64,000 nucleotides of DNA, from assembly GCF_934668725.1 (NCBI RefSeq), contig NZ_CAKUOF010000016.1, forward strand, positions 1-64,000. Reading direction: 5' to 3'. Under the pieces are notes generated by a model. It made no database searches and was not told the DNA's origin. It was given only the letters and a program-made list of their open reading frames with translations. This DNA is from an uncultured Dysgonomonas sp. (lineage in GTDB: Bacteria; Bacteroidota; Bacteroidia; Bacteroidales; Dysgonomonadaceae). Made by a program: the position numbers and the translations under genes. This document shows, one piece after another, positions 24,847 to 34,083 of this stretch. Numbering within the stretch: position 1 is the first letter of the stretch; each line of letters starts with the position of its first letter.

Positions 24847-26250
24847 TTAGAACTCAGCATTATTAGGGGTTCTGGGGAATGGTATAACATCTCTAATATT
24901 TCCCATACCTGTAATGAAGAGCATAAGACGTTCAAATCCTAAACCAAAACCGGAGTGCGGAGCTGTACCAAATTTGCGGGTTTCTAAATACCACCAGATT
25001 GGGTCTGCATTCATTCCCGTTTCTTTGATGCGACTCATAAGCTTATCGTAGTCAGCTTCACGTTCTGATCCGCCAATGATTTCTCCGATTTTAGGGAAAA
25101 GCACGTCCATACCGCGAACTGTTTTTCCATCCTCATTCTGCTTCATATAGAAAGACTTGATTTCTTTCGGGTAATCAGTCAGAATTACAGGACATTTGAA
25201 GTGTTGCTCAACCAGATAACGTTCGTGCTCCGATTGCAGATCGGCACCCCAATATACCGGAAATTCGAATTTATGCTTACTTTCTTCCAGAATCTTCACC
25301 CCCTCTGTGTAAGTTAAACGGATGAATTTGTTATTGGTAACAAAGTTTAATCTGTCAATCAATTCTTTATCGTATTTTTCAGCTAAAAATGCGATGTCAT
25401 CTTTACAATTCTCAAGAGCATATTTGATTAAGTATTGTAAAAAGTCTTCAGCTAAATCCATGTTATCATTGATATCATAGAATGCAACTTCAGGTTCTAT
25501 CATCCAGAATTCAGCCAGGTGACGAGGGGTATTAGAATTTTCTGCACGGAATGTAGGACCAAAAGTATATATAGCTCCTAATGACATAGCCCCTAACTCT
25601 CCTTCTAACTGTCCTGACACTGTAAGATTGGTTTGACGTCCAAAGAAGTCTTGGCTATAATCTACTGCACCTGTTTCGGTACGAGGAGTGTTGTTGAAAT
25701 CCAAAGTCGTAGCCTGGAACATAGAGCCTGCTCCTTCAGCATCAGAAGCTGTGATGATAGGAGTATGTAAATAAAAGAATCCATGATCGTTAAAGTACTT
25801 ATGAATAGCAAATGACATATGATGACGCATACGCAAGATTGCTCCAAAAGTATTTGTTCTTGGACGCAGATGCGCTATTTCTCGCAGATATTCTAATGAT
25901 GGACCATTTTTTTGTTTTTGCAGGGGGTATTCTTCAGGGTCTGCGATGCCGTATATTTCGATTTGCTTGGCCTGTATTTCGCAGTTTTGTCCTTGCCCTT
26001 GTGATGCTACTAACGTCCCGATCACATGAATACATGCACCTGTTGTAATCTTTTTCAGCAATTCTTCATTGAAGAGTTCTGCATCAGCTACGACTTGGAT
26101 ATTATTTATTGTAGAACCATCATTTAAATGTATAAAACTTACAAATTTATTGCCTCTGCGGGTACGTACCCAGCCTTTTGCACTTACGGTTGCTCCGAAA
26201 TCATCTCTGCGGAGCAAGTCTGAAATTTTAGTTCTACGAATTGTTTCCAT
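24847..26250 (-). CDS. asnS: Asparaginyl-tRNA synthetase
   Basis: A 467-residue class II synthetase charging tRNA-Asn. The N-terminal OB fold (about 1-110) binds the anticodon; motif 2 is FRAENSNTPRHLAEFWMIEP and motif 3 includes GLGFERLMLFITGMGNIRD. The Asn-type catalytic core distinguishes it from AspS. Separated from the upstream gene by a terminator-like hairpin, so probably transcribed alone. Confidence 0.97.
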   Translation of the reverse strand: METIRRTKISDLLRRDDFGATVSAKGWVRTRRGNKFVSFIHLNDGSTINNIQVVADAELFNEELLKKITTGACIHVIGTLVASQGQGQNCEIQAKQIEIYGIADPEEYPLQKQKNGPSLEYLREIAHLRPRTNTFGAILRMRHHMSFAIHKYFNDHGFFYLHTPIITASDAEGAGSMFQATTLDFNNTPRTETGAVDYSQDFFGRQTNLTVSGQLEGELGAMSLGAIYTFGPTFRAENSNTPRHLAEFWMIEPEVAFYDINDNMDLAEDFLQYLIKYALENCKDDIAFLAEKYDKELIDRLNFVTNNKFIRLTYTEGVKILEESKHKFEFPVYWGADLQSEHERYLVEQHFKCPVILTDYPKEIKSFYMKQNEDGKTVRGMDVLFPKIGEIIGGSEREADYDKLMSRIKETGMNADPIWWYLETRKFGTAPHSGFGLGFERLMLFITGMGNIRDVIPFPRTPNNAEF

Positions 26251-26351
26251 TTTTAATTTAAGTTTGTCCTGACTAGGGTTATAAGTAATCTTAGATATTA
26301 TTGCTACTACACTTATTAGAGCAATAAAAGGTCTGTAACTTTAAATATTTA

Positions 26352-26405
26352 TTGCTGCTTTCGCATGTATAGCGATCTTTGTCATTATACGTGCAAAAGC
26401 AGCAA
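26352..26405 (-). terminator. Probable terminator of the RluB-type gene
   Basis: TTGCTGCTTT near 26352 pairs with AAAGCAGCAA ending at 26405, and the stem continues imperfectly inward (GCATGTATA with TTATACGTGC). It lies between the end of the pseudouridine synthase gene and asnS, both on the minus strand. Confidence 0.55.
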
Positions 26406-26431
26406 ACAGGTGTATCACCTTATAATTTTAT

Positions 26432-27649
26432 TTATTCAAATGCACCCATGCGAAGCATGTTTACTTCTGATTCTGTTAAGTATCTCCATCTGCCACGAGT
26501 AACATTTTTCTTGGTGAGACCAGCAAAATATACACGATCTAATTTTAATACTTGATATCCTAATTTTTCGAATATACGACGTACGATACGATTTCTACCT
26601 GAATGGATTTCGATTCCTACTTCGTCAAGTACATCTTCAGCAACATAAGCAATTGAGTCTGCATGAATTTCTCCATCATCAAGCATAATACCATCTGCAA
26701 TGGCTTGCATGTCTTCGATAGCTACTTCTCTGTCAAGTTTTACTTGGTAAATTTTCTTCTTTACATATTTAGGATGCATTAACTTCGAAGCTAAATCTCC
26801 GTCATTTGTAAGAAGTAGTACACCTGTAGTGTTTCTGTCTAAACGACCTACGGGATAGATACGTTCAGGACATGCTCCTTTTACTAGGTCCATAACAGTT
26901 TTTCTGTTTTGAGGGTCGTCTGACGTTGTAACCGTATTTTTAGGTTTGTTTAGTAATACATATACTTTACTTTCCAGACGTACTGGTCTATCTTGGAAAG
27001 TTACAGTATCTCCTCTTTTGACCTTAGCCCCCAGTTCCGAAACGAGCTCTCCGTTAACTCTTACTACTCCGGCTGTAATGAATGAATCGGCCTCGCGTCG
27101 CGAACATACACCTGCGTTAGCAAGATATTTATTTAGGCGGATTGGTGTTTCAGGATCTAGATTTTCTTTGTACTTAACAGGTTTAAATAGCTGTTTAGGC
27201 CCTTTGTTTCTGTTCTGATCTGAACCTCCCGATCTTTGATCTCTGTCATAAGGTCTGCGATTATTATCACGTGATTGATTGTTTGGGCGATATGACCCAC
27301 CTCCACGCCTGTCATCCGAATTATAATTACTTCTTCTTTCTCCCGAATTGTAATTGCTGCGTCTGTCGTCGTTGTTGTAACTACGTCTTTCTCCGGAATT
27401 ATAGCTACTGCGTCTGTCATCCGAATTATAATTACTTCTTCTTTCCCCCGAATTGTAATTGCTGCGTCTGTCGTCATTGTTGTAGCTACTGCGTCTATCA
27501 TCAGAGTTATTGTCTCTGTTGATCACCGGACGAGTGTCTCCTACACGAGGACGTTTTTTCTTAGCTTCGCCCTGATTGTTTTTGTTGAGAGACGGCTTAT
27601 TTGATGATGAGTAACCATCTCGGCTTTCATTATCTCTGTCTGTAATCAT
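26432..27649 (-). CDS. Pseudouridine synthase, RluB/RsuA family, with repetitive N-terminal tail
   Basis: A 405-residue protein. The C-terminal 240 residues form the enzyme: an S4 domain (RLNKYLANAGVCSRREAD) and the catalytic core with the Asp in VGRLDRNTTGVLLLTNDGD. Close to RluB, which modifies 23S rRNA near the peptidyl transferase centre. The first 160 residues are low-complexity, built from eight-residue units such as DDRRSNYN and GERRSNYN, highly basic and polar, likely disordered and RNA-binding. The DNA of this part contains near-identical 71-base repeats. Tails of this kind are common in Bacteroidetes homologues. Confidence 0.93.
   Translation of the reverse strand: MITDRDNESRDGYSSSNKPSLNKNNQGEAKKKRPRVGDTRPVINRDNNSDDRRSSYNNDDRRSNYNSGERRSNYNSDDRRSSYNSGERRSYNNDDRRSNYNSGERRSNYNSDDRRGGGSYRPNNQSRDNNRRPYDRDQRSGGSDQNRNKGPKQLFKPVKYKENLDPETPIRLNKYLANAGVCSRREADSFITAGVVRVNGELVSELGAKVKRGDTVTFQDRPVRLESKVYVLLNKPKNTVTTSDDPQNRKTVMDLVKGACPERIYPVGRLDRNTTGVLLLTNDGDLASKLMHPKYVKKKIYQVKLDREVAIEDMQAIADGIMLDDGEIHADSIAYVAEDVLDEVGIEIHSGRNRIVRRIFEKLGYQVLKLDRVYFAGLTKKNVTRGRWRYLTESEVNMLRMGAFE
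27309..27484. repeat. Tandem repeats inside the pseudouridine synthase gene
   Basis: Two 71-base copies, 27309-27379 and 27414-27484, differ at only two positions and are 105 bases (35 codons) apart; both are made of smaller units of about 24 bases. The period is a multiple of three, so gain or loss of copies would keep the reading frame. Confidence 0.85.
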
Positions 27650-27713
27650 CTGTAATAAGATTTAAATTTTAATAAATCAATTAATTATAATAACCTCGCG
27701 GCTATATTTGGGT

Positions 27714-29057
27714 TTATACTCCAGTATATGTATGAGGCGTTATTTTTCTCAGTTCATTTTTTATCTCTTCACTAACAGATAATCCGTTAATGAAATTAGA
27801 TATTGAGAGCATTGTGATTGCTTCGTTGGTACGAGTCAACTCTTTAAGTGCTTCGTAAGGTTTTGGATAGCCTTCGCGGCGTAATATTGTTTGTATTCCC
27901 TCGGCTACTACTGCCCAGTTTTTTTCAAGATCATTATCCAAAGCATCTTTGTTTAAAAGTAATTTACTTAATCCTTTTAATGTACTTTGAAGAGAAATGA
28001 TGATGTGCCCAACAGGAACTCCTACATTTCTTAATACAGTCGAATCGGTAAGATCTCTCTGTAAGCGTGAGATAGGTAATTTTGCAGACAGATGTTCCAA
28101 TATAGCATTTGCAATACCTAAATTGCCTTCGGCATTTTCGAAATCTATAGGATTTACTTTGTGAGGCATGGCTGATGAGCCGATTTCTCCCGCTTTAATT
28201 TTTTGCTTAAAGTATTCCATCGATATGTACTGCCAAAAGTCACGATTCAAATCAATCATGATAGTATTTATGCGTTTCAATCCGTCAAAGATTGCTGCCA
28301 TGTTATCATAATTAGATATCTGAGTTGTGTACTCTTCTCTTACTAAGCCTAATTTCTCGGATACAAATTTAGAGCCAAATTCTCTCCAGTTATATTGAGG
28401 ATAAGCTACTGTATGTGCATTGTAGTTACCGGTTGCTCCTCCGAACTTAGCCGAAAAAGGTATAGATTTTAATAAACTAACCTGATTTTTAAGTCGGCTT
28501 ACAAAAACCATAATTTCTTTCCCGAGACGGGTAGGGGATGCCGGTTGCCCATGAGTTTTAGCTAACATTGATACCTCTTGCCATTCATCTGCTTTGCTTT
28601 GTAATAGGTTTATCAATTCATCTAATAGTGGATAATACGTATTATTCAATGCCTCTTTCAACGAAAGCGGGATAGATGTATTGTTTATATCCTGAGAAGT
28701 AAGCCCGAAATGAATGAATTCTTTGTATTCGTCTAAATGTAGAAGATCAAATTTTTCTTTTATGAAATATTCAACTGCTTTTACATCATGATTAGTAATA
28801 CTTTCAATCTCTTTGATATGAGTTGCGTCTTCTTCTGAAAAATCAATGACTATTTTTCTTAGTTCAGGAAAAATACTGTGACTAATATCTTTTAATTGGG
28901 GTAACGGAAGTTCGCATAATGCGATAAAGTACTCCACTTCAACTAATACACGGTATTTGATCAGTGCATATTCCGAGAAATAATTAGCTAATTCTTCGGT
29001 TTTGCTACGATAACGACCATCAATAGGGCTAATGGCTGTTAGGGTATCTAATTTCAT
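27714..29057 (-). CDS. purB: Adenylosuccinate lyase
   Basis: A 447-residue enzyme of the fumarase superfamily, catalysing two fumarate-releasing steps of purine synthesis. The signature loop GSSAMPHKVNPIDFENAEG with the catalytic Ser is present, as are KTHGQPASPTRLGKE and LTSQDINNTS. Length and motifs match the E. coli-like group of PurB. Own -7 box upstream. Confidence 0.97.
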   Translation of the reverse strand: MKLDTLTAISPIDGRYRSKTEELANYFSEYALIKYRVLVEVEYFIALCELPLPQLKDISHSIFPELRKIVIDFSEEDATHIKEIESITNHDVKAVEYFIKEKFDLLHLDEYKEFIHFGLTSQDINNTSIPLSLKEALNNTYYPLLDELINLLQSKADEWQEVSMLAKTHGQPASPTRLGKEIMVFVSRLKNQVSLLKSIPFSAKFGGATGNYNAHTVAYPQYNWREFGSKFVSEKLGLVREEYTTQISNYDNMAAIFDGLKRINTIMIDLNRDFWQYISMEYFKQKIKAGEIGSSAMPHKVNPIDFENAEGNLGIANAILEHLSAKLPISRLQRDLTDSTVLRNVGVPVGHIIISLQSTLKGLSKLLLNKDALDNDLEKNWAVVAEGIQTILRREGYPKPYEALKELTRTNEAITMLSISNFINGLSVSEEIKNELRKITPHTYTGV

Positions 29058-29393
29058 GATGGTAATTTGGGTTTTATTGTGTGATAACTCCTTTTTGATC
29101 TTCCTGAATACCTTACAAAGGTAATTATTAAATCAATAATCTGTAGTCGTTTAGAAGAAAAAATAGGATAAAATATATCATAATTAGTGAAAATACGATA
29201 AGTATACTTATTTTTGGTGTAATATGTTTTATTACCTATTTAAATCAGCTTGGTAAAAAAAGGAGTATAATTAGCAGGTGTAATGATGTCTGTTTGCTCT
29301 TTTATTAACTAGACCAATAAGTTGTTATGCGAACTTGATTTTAGTAGCTTTTTAGATTTAGAGGGTAATGTTTTTTGTATTCAATATCTTAAT
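29058..29393. other. Divergent intergenic region purB / rnhB
   Basis: Holds the purB -7 box (29116-29123). Nothing else convincing is seen. An in-frame start at 29322 would add 24 residues to rnhB but these match nothing in the family. Confidence 0.5.
29116..29123 (-). promoter_or_regulatory. -7 promoter box of purB
   Basis: TACCTTTG on the minus strand matches TAnnTTTG; transcription would begin near 29109, about 50 bases before the start codon. Confidence 0.45.
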
Positions 29394-29993
29394 ATGCTTC
29401 AGTTATTTTTAAATCCAGATATTATAGAAGCCGGCTGTGATGAAGCCGGACGTGGGTGTTTAGCAGGTCCTGTATTTGCGGCTGCAGTTGTGCTTCCTCC
29501 CGATTTTAATTGCGAATTACTGAATGATTCGAAACAACTTAAAGAAAAAACAAGATACGCTTTAAGAACTATTATTGAAGAACAGGCTTTAGCCTGGGCA
29601 GTAGGGATAGTTTCTCATACCGAAATAGATCAGATAAATATTTTAAATGCTTCTTTCTTAGCTATGCATAGAGCAGTTTCGGATTTAAAGGTTGTACCGG
29701 AACATTTACTGATTGATGGAAATCGATTCAAGAAATACGAGAATACACCTCATACCTGTATAGTAAAAGGGGATGCCAAATTTCTTTCAATTGCTGCTGC
29801 ATCTGTATTGGCAAAAACGTATAGGGATGATTTTATGATGCAATTAAATGATGAATATCCTCAGTATGGTTGGAACCAGAATAAAGGCTATCCCACTGTA
29901 AAGCATCGACTAGCTATTGAGCAATATGGGGTAACTCCTTACCATCGATTGACTTTTAATTTGACAAATAAACAGCTTAGTTTCGATTTTTAG
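29394..29993 (+). CDS. rnhB: Ribonuclease HII
   Basis: A 199-residue enzyme that cuts RNA in RNA-DNA hybrids and at single ribonucleotides. Acidic residues are visible in EAGCDEAGRGCLAGP (Asp, Glu), LLIDGN (Asp) and the family GGGY-like NKGYPTVKHR. The ATG at 29394 gives the usual length. Its stop overlaps by four bases the stop of the converging DUF4468 gene. Confidence 0.95.
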   Translation: MLQLFLNPDIIEAGCDEAGRGCLAGPVFAAAVVLPPDFNCELLNDSKQLKEKTRYALRTIIEEQALAWAVGIVSHTEIDQINILNASFLAMHRAVSDLKVVPEHLLIDGNRFKKYENTPHTCIVKGDAKFLSIAAASVLAKTYRDDFMMQLNDEYPQYGWNQNKGYPTVKHRLAIEQYGVTPYHRLTFNLTNKQLSFDF

Positions 29994-30559
29994 ATTCCTG
30001 ATTTTAATGCAGTCTCCAAGCTATCGGCTAATTCATTTAAGAAGTAGAATGTACTTCTTTGGATATTTATTCTAAGCTCTTGTTGTGGTCCCGAAACCAA
30101 TGCAGATTTCGTTATGGTATCTTCTGCTTTCACACTTTTCTTGGTATTATGCAATTTATAGGTAATTCCTTTAACTTCGAAGACACATTTACCATTCAAA
30201 ATAAAGGTGTTGAGATGATAAGTCATTATAACTTTCTCTCTAACTTTATTTTCATTCTCAGGAAGAAGAAGCTCTATTTTTGACTTTACAATTATTTCTT
30301 TATTCGTATTGTCGTATCTTATGTTGGAAATTAAAGGATCCGAAGCATAACGTTCCTTACCCCATTCTTTAACAATCAGGAAGCTTTTATTAGGATCAGC
30401 ATTGTTAAGCGATATTTCTTTCATTAATACTACTTGGTTGTCAAATAGAGGGGCATATGTGAATTTATTATTTTGAAGCAAATCCTGTGCAAAACTATTA
30501 GCTGGTAGTAGTATCAAAAGAAATACGAAGCAGATTGTTATACTTTTTAGTCTAGTCAT
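29990..30559 (-). CDS. Secreted DUF4468 protein
   Basis: A 189-residue protein with a signal peptide (residues 1-24, ending NSFAQ) and a beta-rich domain of the type called DUF4468 (TBP-like fold), recalled from memory. Function unknown. Motifs visible: VKEWGKERYASDPLISNIRY and a second half with CVFEVKGITYKLHN. It lies downstream of the acyltransferase gene but a terminator palindrome lies between, so it is probably separate. Confidence 0.75.
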   Translation of the reverse strand: MTRLKSITICFVFLLILLPANSFAQDLLQNNKFTYAPLFDNQVVLMKEISLNNADPNKSFLIVKEWGKERYASDPLISNIRYDNTNKEIIVKSKIELLLPENENKVREKVIMTYHLNTFILNGKCVFEVKGITYKLHNTKKSVKAEDTITKSALVSGPQQELRINIQRSTFYFLNELADSLETALKSGI

Positions 30560-30726
30560 AATTTTTACTTGTTGAGTAATAATGAATTTTTATTATCCAT
30601 GCTTTTGTAACTGCAAATGGATTTTAAACTCTAAAAAACAGATGGAATTACAAATAAGTTTGTGCTTTTCTTACAAATTTATGAAAAATAAAGTAGTTTA
30701 GATATGCTTTGTGTATTAAAAAAGAA

Positions 30727-30752
30727 AAAGGGAGAATAATTATTCTCCCTTT
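30727..30752. terminator. Terminator overlapping the acyltransferase stop codon
   Basis: A perfect 26-base palindrome (AAAGGGAGAATAA and its complement). The stop codon of the acyltransferase gene (30740-30742) lies exactly in its centre, so the last codons form one arm. Confidence 0.75.
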
Positions 30753-31891
30753 GCTATTAGATAGTTTTTTAATGTATTGGAGTACATTTCCAGAATCTTG
30801 GTTCTCAAGAATGGTATGTCTTTGTTTTCGAGTTTAATTTTGTCAATTTGTTTTGCCAGATATTCTTTAAAATCGGCTTCTTGTTGATCTGTATAATACT
30901 CTTTATATTGGCTTGAATTTATCAATAGATCATTCGCAATATAATTACAGGGATAAAATTCGTAATTCAAATGAATTTCACGATCAATGATTCGAGCAAC
31001 TGCTGATGTGCGCTCTTTCTTATCCAAAGACTCTATAGAATCTAATTTGTCGTTAATTTCCTTTCCGAATCTAAAATGTATTCTACCTTTAAAACCAAGT
31101 AGTCCGATCTCCATATTTCGAAGGTCGTCTATTTGTGCTTTCTTGTATTCGGGATTATCTCTTTTTAATTGAAACTCCATTGCTTTCAGATAATCGCAAG
31201 GATCATATTCATAAGAAATTGATAAAGGCAGTATATTAAGGCTTTTGATTCTTTCGGTAAATTCTCCTGATGGTGCAGATAATGCAAGCATTTTTAATAC
31301 ACTTTCTTGAGTCCTGTCATTAGAGTCTTTAGCCCTTCCTTCTCTCTGAGCCAGCCAAACCGATTCTTTCTTATCGTTGATTACATGATGGATATACTCT
31401 GACATATGTGAGGATACTTCGAGCATTTGTCGAACAGAAACACCTCTTTTTACTAAAAAGCTTTTGTTGAGACGGACTAGTTTCTCAATCCAAGGATGAA
31501 TAAGTAAATTATCGCCTATTGCTATTTCTGTTGTTGTTAAGCCTTTTTCGTTGCGCATAATGTTTAACAGTCCTGCATCTAGTATTATATCCCGGTGGTT
31601 AGATATAATTAAATGAGAGTTCTCATCTATGTTTTCCCATCCTGAACTGGTTATTCCTGATGATGTTTTATTTGCCAATGCCCATACAGTAGGGGCGATT
31701 ATCTTTGATTGGAAATCAAATTTTGTATTATACTTCAGCATTTCTGAAGAAAATTCCTCCCAGTTTATATCAGGAATTATATACTTTACGGCATACATAA
31801 AGCCAGGGTCGACTAGTAACTCTTGGATAGCTTGCTTTACATCTTTGTCTTCTAAAGGGGCTATATCAACGAATTTATTATCGCTTATCAT
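30740..31891 (-). CDS. Glycerolipid acyltransferase-like protein (PlsC/PlsB superfamily)
   Basis: A 383-residue acyltransferase. The HX4D catalytic motif appears as SNHRDIILD (about residue 110), and VWLAQREGRAKDSNDRTQ is the second substrate-binding block, as in acyl-glycerol-phosphate acyltransferases. There is no clear membrane segment, and the C-terminal 130 residues are helical and charged. Substrate unknown; phospholipid or ornithine-lipid synthesis are both possible. Its ATG overlaps the ddl stop by four bases (translational coupling). Confidence 0.8.
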   Translation of the reverse strand: MISDNKFVDIAPLEDKDVKQAIQELLVDPGFMYAVKYIIPDINWEEFSSEMLKYNTKFDFQSKIIAPTVWALANKTSSGITSSGWENIDENSHLIISNHRDIILDAGLLNIMRNEKGLTTTEIAIGDNLLIHPWIEKLVRLNKSFLVKRGVSVRQMLEVSSHMSEYIHHVINDKKESVWLAQREGRAKDSNDRTQESVLKMLALSAPSGEFTERIKSLNILPLSISYEYDPCDYLKAMEFQLKRDNPEYKKAQIDDLRNMEIGLLGFKGRIHFRFGKEINDKLDSIESLDKKERTSAVARIIDREIHLNYEFYPCNYIANDLLINSSQYKEYYTDQQEADFKEYLAKQIDKIKLENKDIPFLRTKILEMYSNTLKNYLIAKGE

Positions 31892-32877
31892 AAACTTTTT
31901 TGTATTTTTTGATATTCACATTCAATAATCTCGGTTAAAACATCAGTCATGTTTAAACCGGCAGCCTTAACCTGTTGTGGTATAAAACTTGTTGTAGTCA
32001 TTCCGGGTGTTGTATTTACTTCCAGTAAATAAGGTATATTATCAGATATAATAAAGTCAGCCCTAATAATTCCTTTCGCTCCTACAAGATCGTATATCTT
32101 TGAAGTCAGTTGTTGTATTTCTAATGTTGTTTCTTCAGAAAGATCGGCAGGTGTTATTTCTTCAACTTCTCCCATATATTTAGCGTTGTAATCGAAAAAT
32201 TCATTCTTCGTGATTACTTCTGTTATCGGAAAAACAACTTCATGTTCACTTGTCTTATAACATCCGCAAGTAACTTCTCTTCCGCTTATAAAGCTTTCGA
32301 TAATTACATCCGATGCCTCAGAAAAAGCAAAATCTATTGCTTCTTGCATTTTATCGATTCCTTTTACTTTGGTTGTCGCAAAACTTGAGCCACCGGTGTT
32401 CGGTTTGATAAATACCGGAAATTTAAGTACTTCGGCAATAGCGTTAATGTCGTATTTGGAGTCTTTGCTTAAATAAACTGATTTAGCAACATTTAGTCCG
32501 AAATTTTTCAGGAAATTATTACACACAAACTTGTTAAAGGTTAGAGCTGAAGCCATCCAATTACACGAAGAATAGGGAATATTCAGCATGTCGAAATAAC
32601 CTTGCAAACGTCCGTCTTCTCCAGGTGTACCATGTATGGTTATGTAAGCAAAATCAATTTTAATTTTGGCAGAATTATAAATAATACTGAAGTCATTTTT
32701 GTCAACGAGATATTCTTTTCCTTCAATTTCTGCTGTCCAGCCTGTTTTGTCTATTTTAATCTTGTAGACATTATAACGGTCTTTGTTCAGGAACGAATAA
32801 ATACCGTTCATGCTTTTTTCGGATACTACAATTTCAGAAGAATATCCTCCCCATATAATTGCAACATTTTTATTCAT
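31888..32877 (-). CDS. ddl: D-alanine--D-alanine ligase
   Basis: A 329-residue ATP-grasp enzyme that makes the D-Ala-D-Ala end of the peptidoglycan stem. Typical motifs are HGTPGEDGRLQGYFDMLNIP, PNTGGSSFATTKV and the C-terminal EVNTTPGMTTTSFIPQQ. It follows the RluD-type gene, with a hairpin in the 144-base gap, and is coupled to the acyltransferase gene. Confidence 0.96.
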   Translation of the reverse strand: MNKNVAIIWGGYSSEIVVSEKSMNGIYSFLNKDRYNVYKIKIDKTGWTAEIEGKEYLVDKNDFSIIYNSAKIKIDFAYITIHGTPGEDGRLQGYFDMLNIPYSSCNWMASALTFNKFVCNNFLKNFGLNVAKSVYLSKDSKYDINAIAEVLKFPVFIKPNTGGSSFATTKVKGIDKMQEAIDFAFSEASDVIIESFISGREVTCGCYKTSEHEVVFPITEVITKNEFFDYNAKYMGEVEEITPADLSEETTLEIQQLTSKIYDLVGAKGIIRADFIISDNIPYLLEVNTTPGMTTTSFIPQQVKAAGLNMTDVLTEIIECEYQKIQKSL

Positions 32878-32927
32878 GGTAAGCGTTACTTATAAAATGT
32901 GAGATATCAGACTCTTTATTAGTTTAT

Positions 32928-32960
32928 AAAACTATAACATCTGCTGATAGTTATAGTTTT
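32928..32960 (-). terminator. Terminator of the PASTA-RluD unit
   Basis: AAAACTATAAC (32928-32938) pairs exactly with GTTATAGTTTT (32950-32960), between the RluD-type gene and ddl. Confidence 0.65.
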
Positions 32961-33021
32961 TAATACGACATTTAATACTTCTTTTTCACTTTATATCTTC
33001 CGATATATTTAGGTGTCCAAG

Positions 33022-34083
33022 TTAAACCTCTCGATTAGATATATATCCTCTCCATTTTTCAATCATAAGAGTCATATCTTCAGGTAATGATGATTCAAAT
33101 AACATTTCTTCTCCTGTACGAGGATGAATAAACCCTAAGGTTTTAGCATGTAGTGCTTGGCGTGGACATAAATTGAAGCAGTTTTGAACAAACTGCTTGT
33201 ATTTTGTAAACGCAGTACCTTTTAGTATAATGTTGCCTCCATATCGCTCATCATTGAATAAGGTGTGCCCAATATATTTCATATGAACACGTATTTGATG
33301 CGTACGACCTGTTTCGAGGCGGCACTTAACCAGAGTTACATAGCCTAGTCTTTCGAGTACTTCATAGTTGGTTACGGCAGGTTTGCCTAGTTCAGAATCT
33401 TCAAAGACACTCATTTGTAGCCTGTCTCTAACATTCCTCCCGATATTGCCTTCGATACGACCCGAATCTTGTTCGACCGCTCCCCATACTAATGCGATAT
33501 ATTCGCGTTTGGTACTTTTATCAAAAAACTGTTTTGATAAATGAGTCTTGGCCTCAGGGGTTTTAGCAATTACTAATAGACCTGAAGTGTCTTTGTCGAT
33601 ACGATGTACTAAGCCCAAACGGGGATCTGTGGCATCATATCCAGCTGTATCTTTCAGATGAAAGGCTATGGCATTTACTAAAGTTCCGGTGTAATTTCCA
33701 TGCCCAGGGTGTACAACTAATCCCGCTTGTTTATTGATGACCATTAGATCTTGATCTTCGTATACTATTTCTATAGGGATGTTTTCGGGGATTATCTCAA
33801 TTTCGCGACGGGGACGATCCATAACTATAGTTACGATATCGTTGGGCTTAACTTTGTAGTTGGACTTTACGGCAACTCCATTAACCAAAATACAATTTGC
33901 ATCAGCTGCATTTTGTATTCTGTTGCGTGATACACCGTCTATGCGTGTCATGATGAATTTGTCGACACGTAATAAACCTTGTCCTTTATCAGCTACAAAC
34001 CGATAATGTTCGAATAGTTCGGACGAATCTTGTTCTTGATCCCCTTCCAGTAGATCATCTATATCTTCAAGCTGATTAATCAT
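33022..34083 (-). CDS. rluD: Pseudouridine synthase, RluA/RluD family
   Basis: A 353-residue enzyme: an N-terminal S4 domain (about 35-95, RVDKFIMTRIDGVSRNRIQN) and a catalytic domain with the Asp in GLVHRIDKDTSGLLVIAKT. By length, S4 domain and motifs it is closest to RluD, which modifies helix 69 of 23S rRNA; the exact target cannot be proved from sequence. The gene start overlaps the PASTA gene by four bases, a pairing also known in other Bacteroidetes. Confidence 0.9.
   Translation of the reverse strand: MINQLEDIDDLLEGDQEQDSSELFEHYRFVADKGQGLLRVDKFIMTRIDGVSRNRIQNAADANCILVNGVAVKSNYKVKPNDIVTIVMDRPRREIEIIPENIPIEIVYEDQDLMVINKQAGLVVHPGHGNYTGTLVNAIAFHLKDTAGYDATDPRLGLVHRIDKDTSGLLVIAKTPEAKTHLSKQFFDKSTKREYIALVWGAVEQDSGRIEGNIGRNVRDRLQMSVFEDSELGKPAVTNYEVLERLGYVTLVKCRLETGRTHQIRVHMKYIGHTLFNDERYGGNIILKGTAFTKYKQFVQNCFNLCPRQALHAKTLGFIHPRTGEEMLFESSLPEDMTLMIEKWRGYISNREV

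Noticed and set aside
27157..27522. Long reading frames on both strands within the repeat region
   Set aside because: They are products of the repetitive RRSNYN-coding DNA; the S4/synthase frame continues through this region and explains the sequence.
29322..29393. Longer start for rnhB
   Set aside because: The extra 24 residues match nothing in RNase HII, and the ATG at 29394 gives the normal length.
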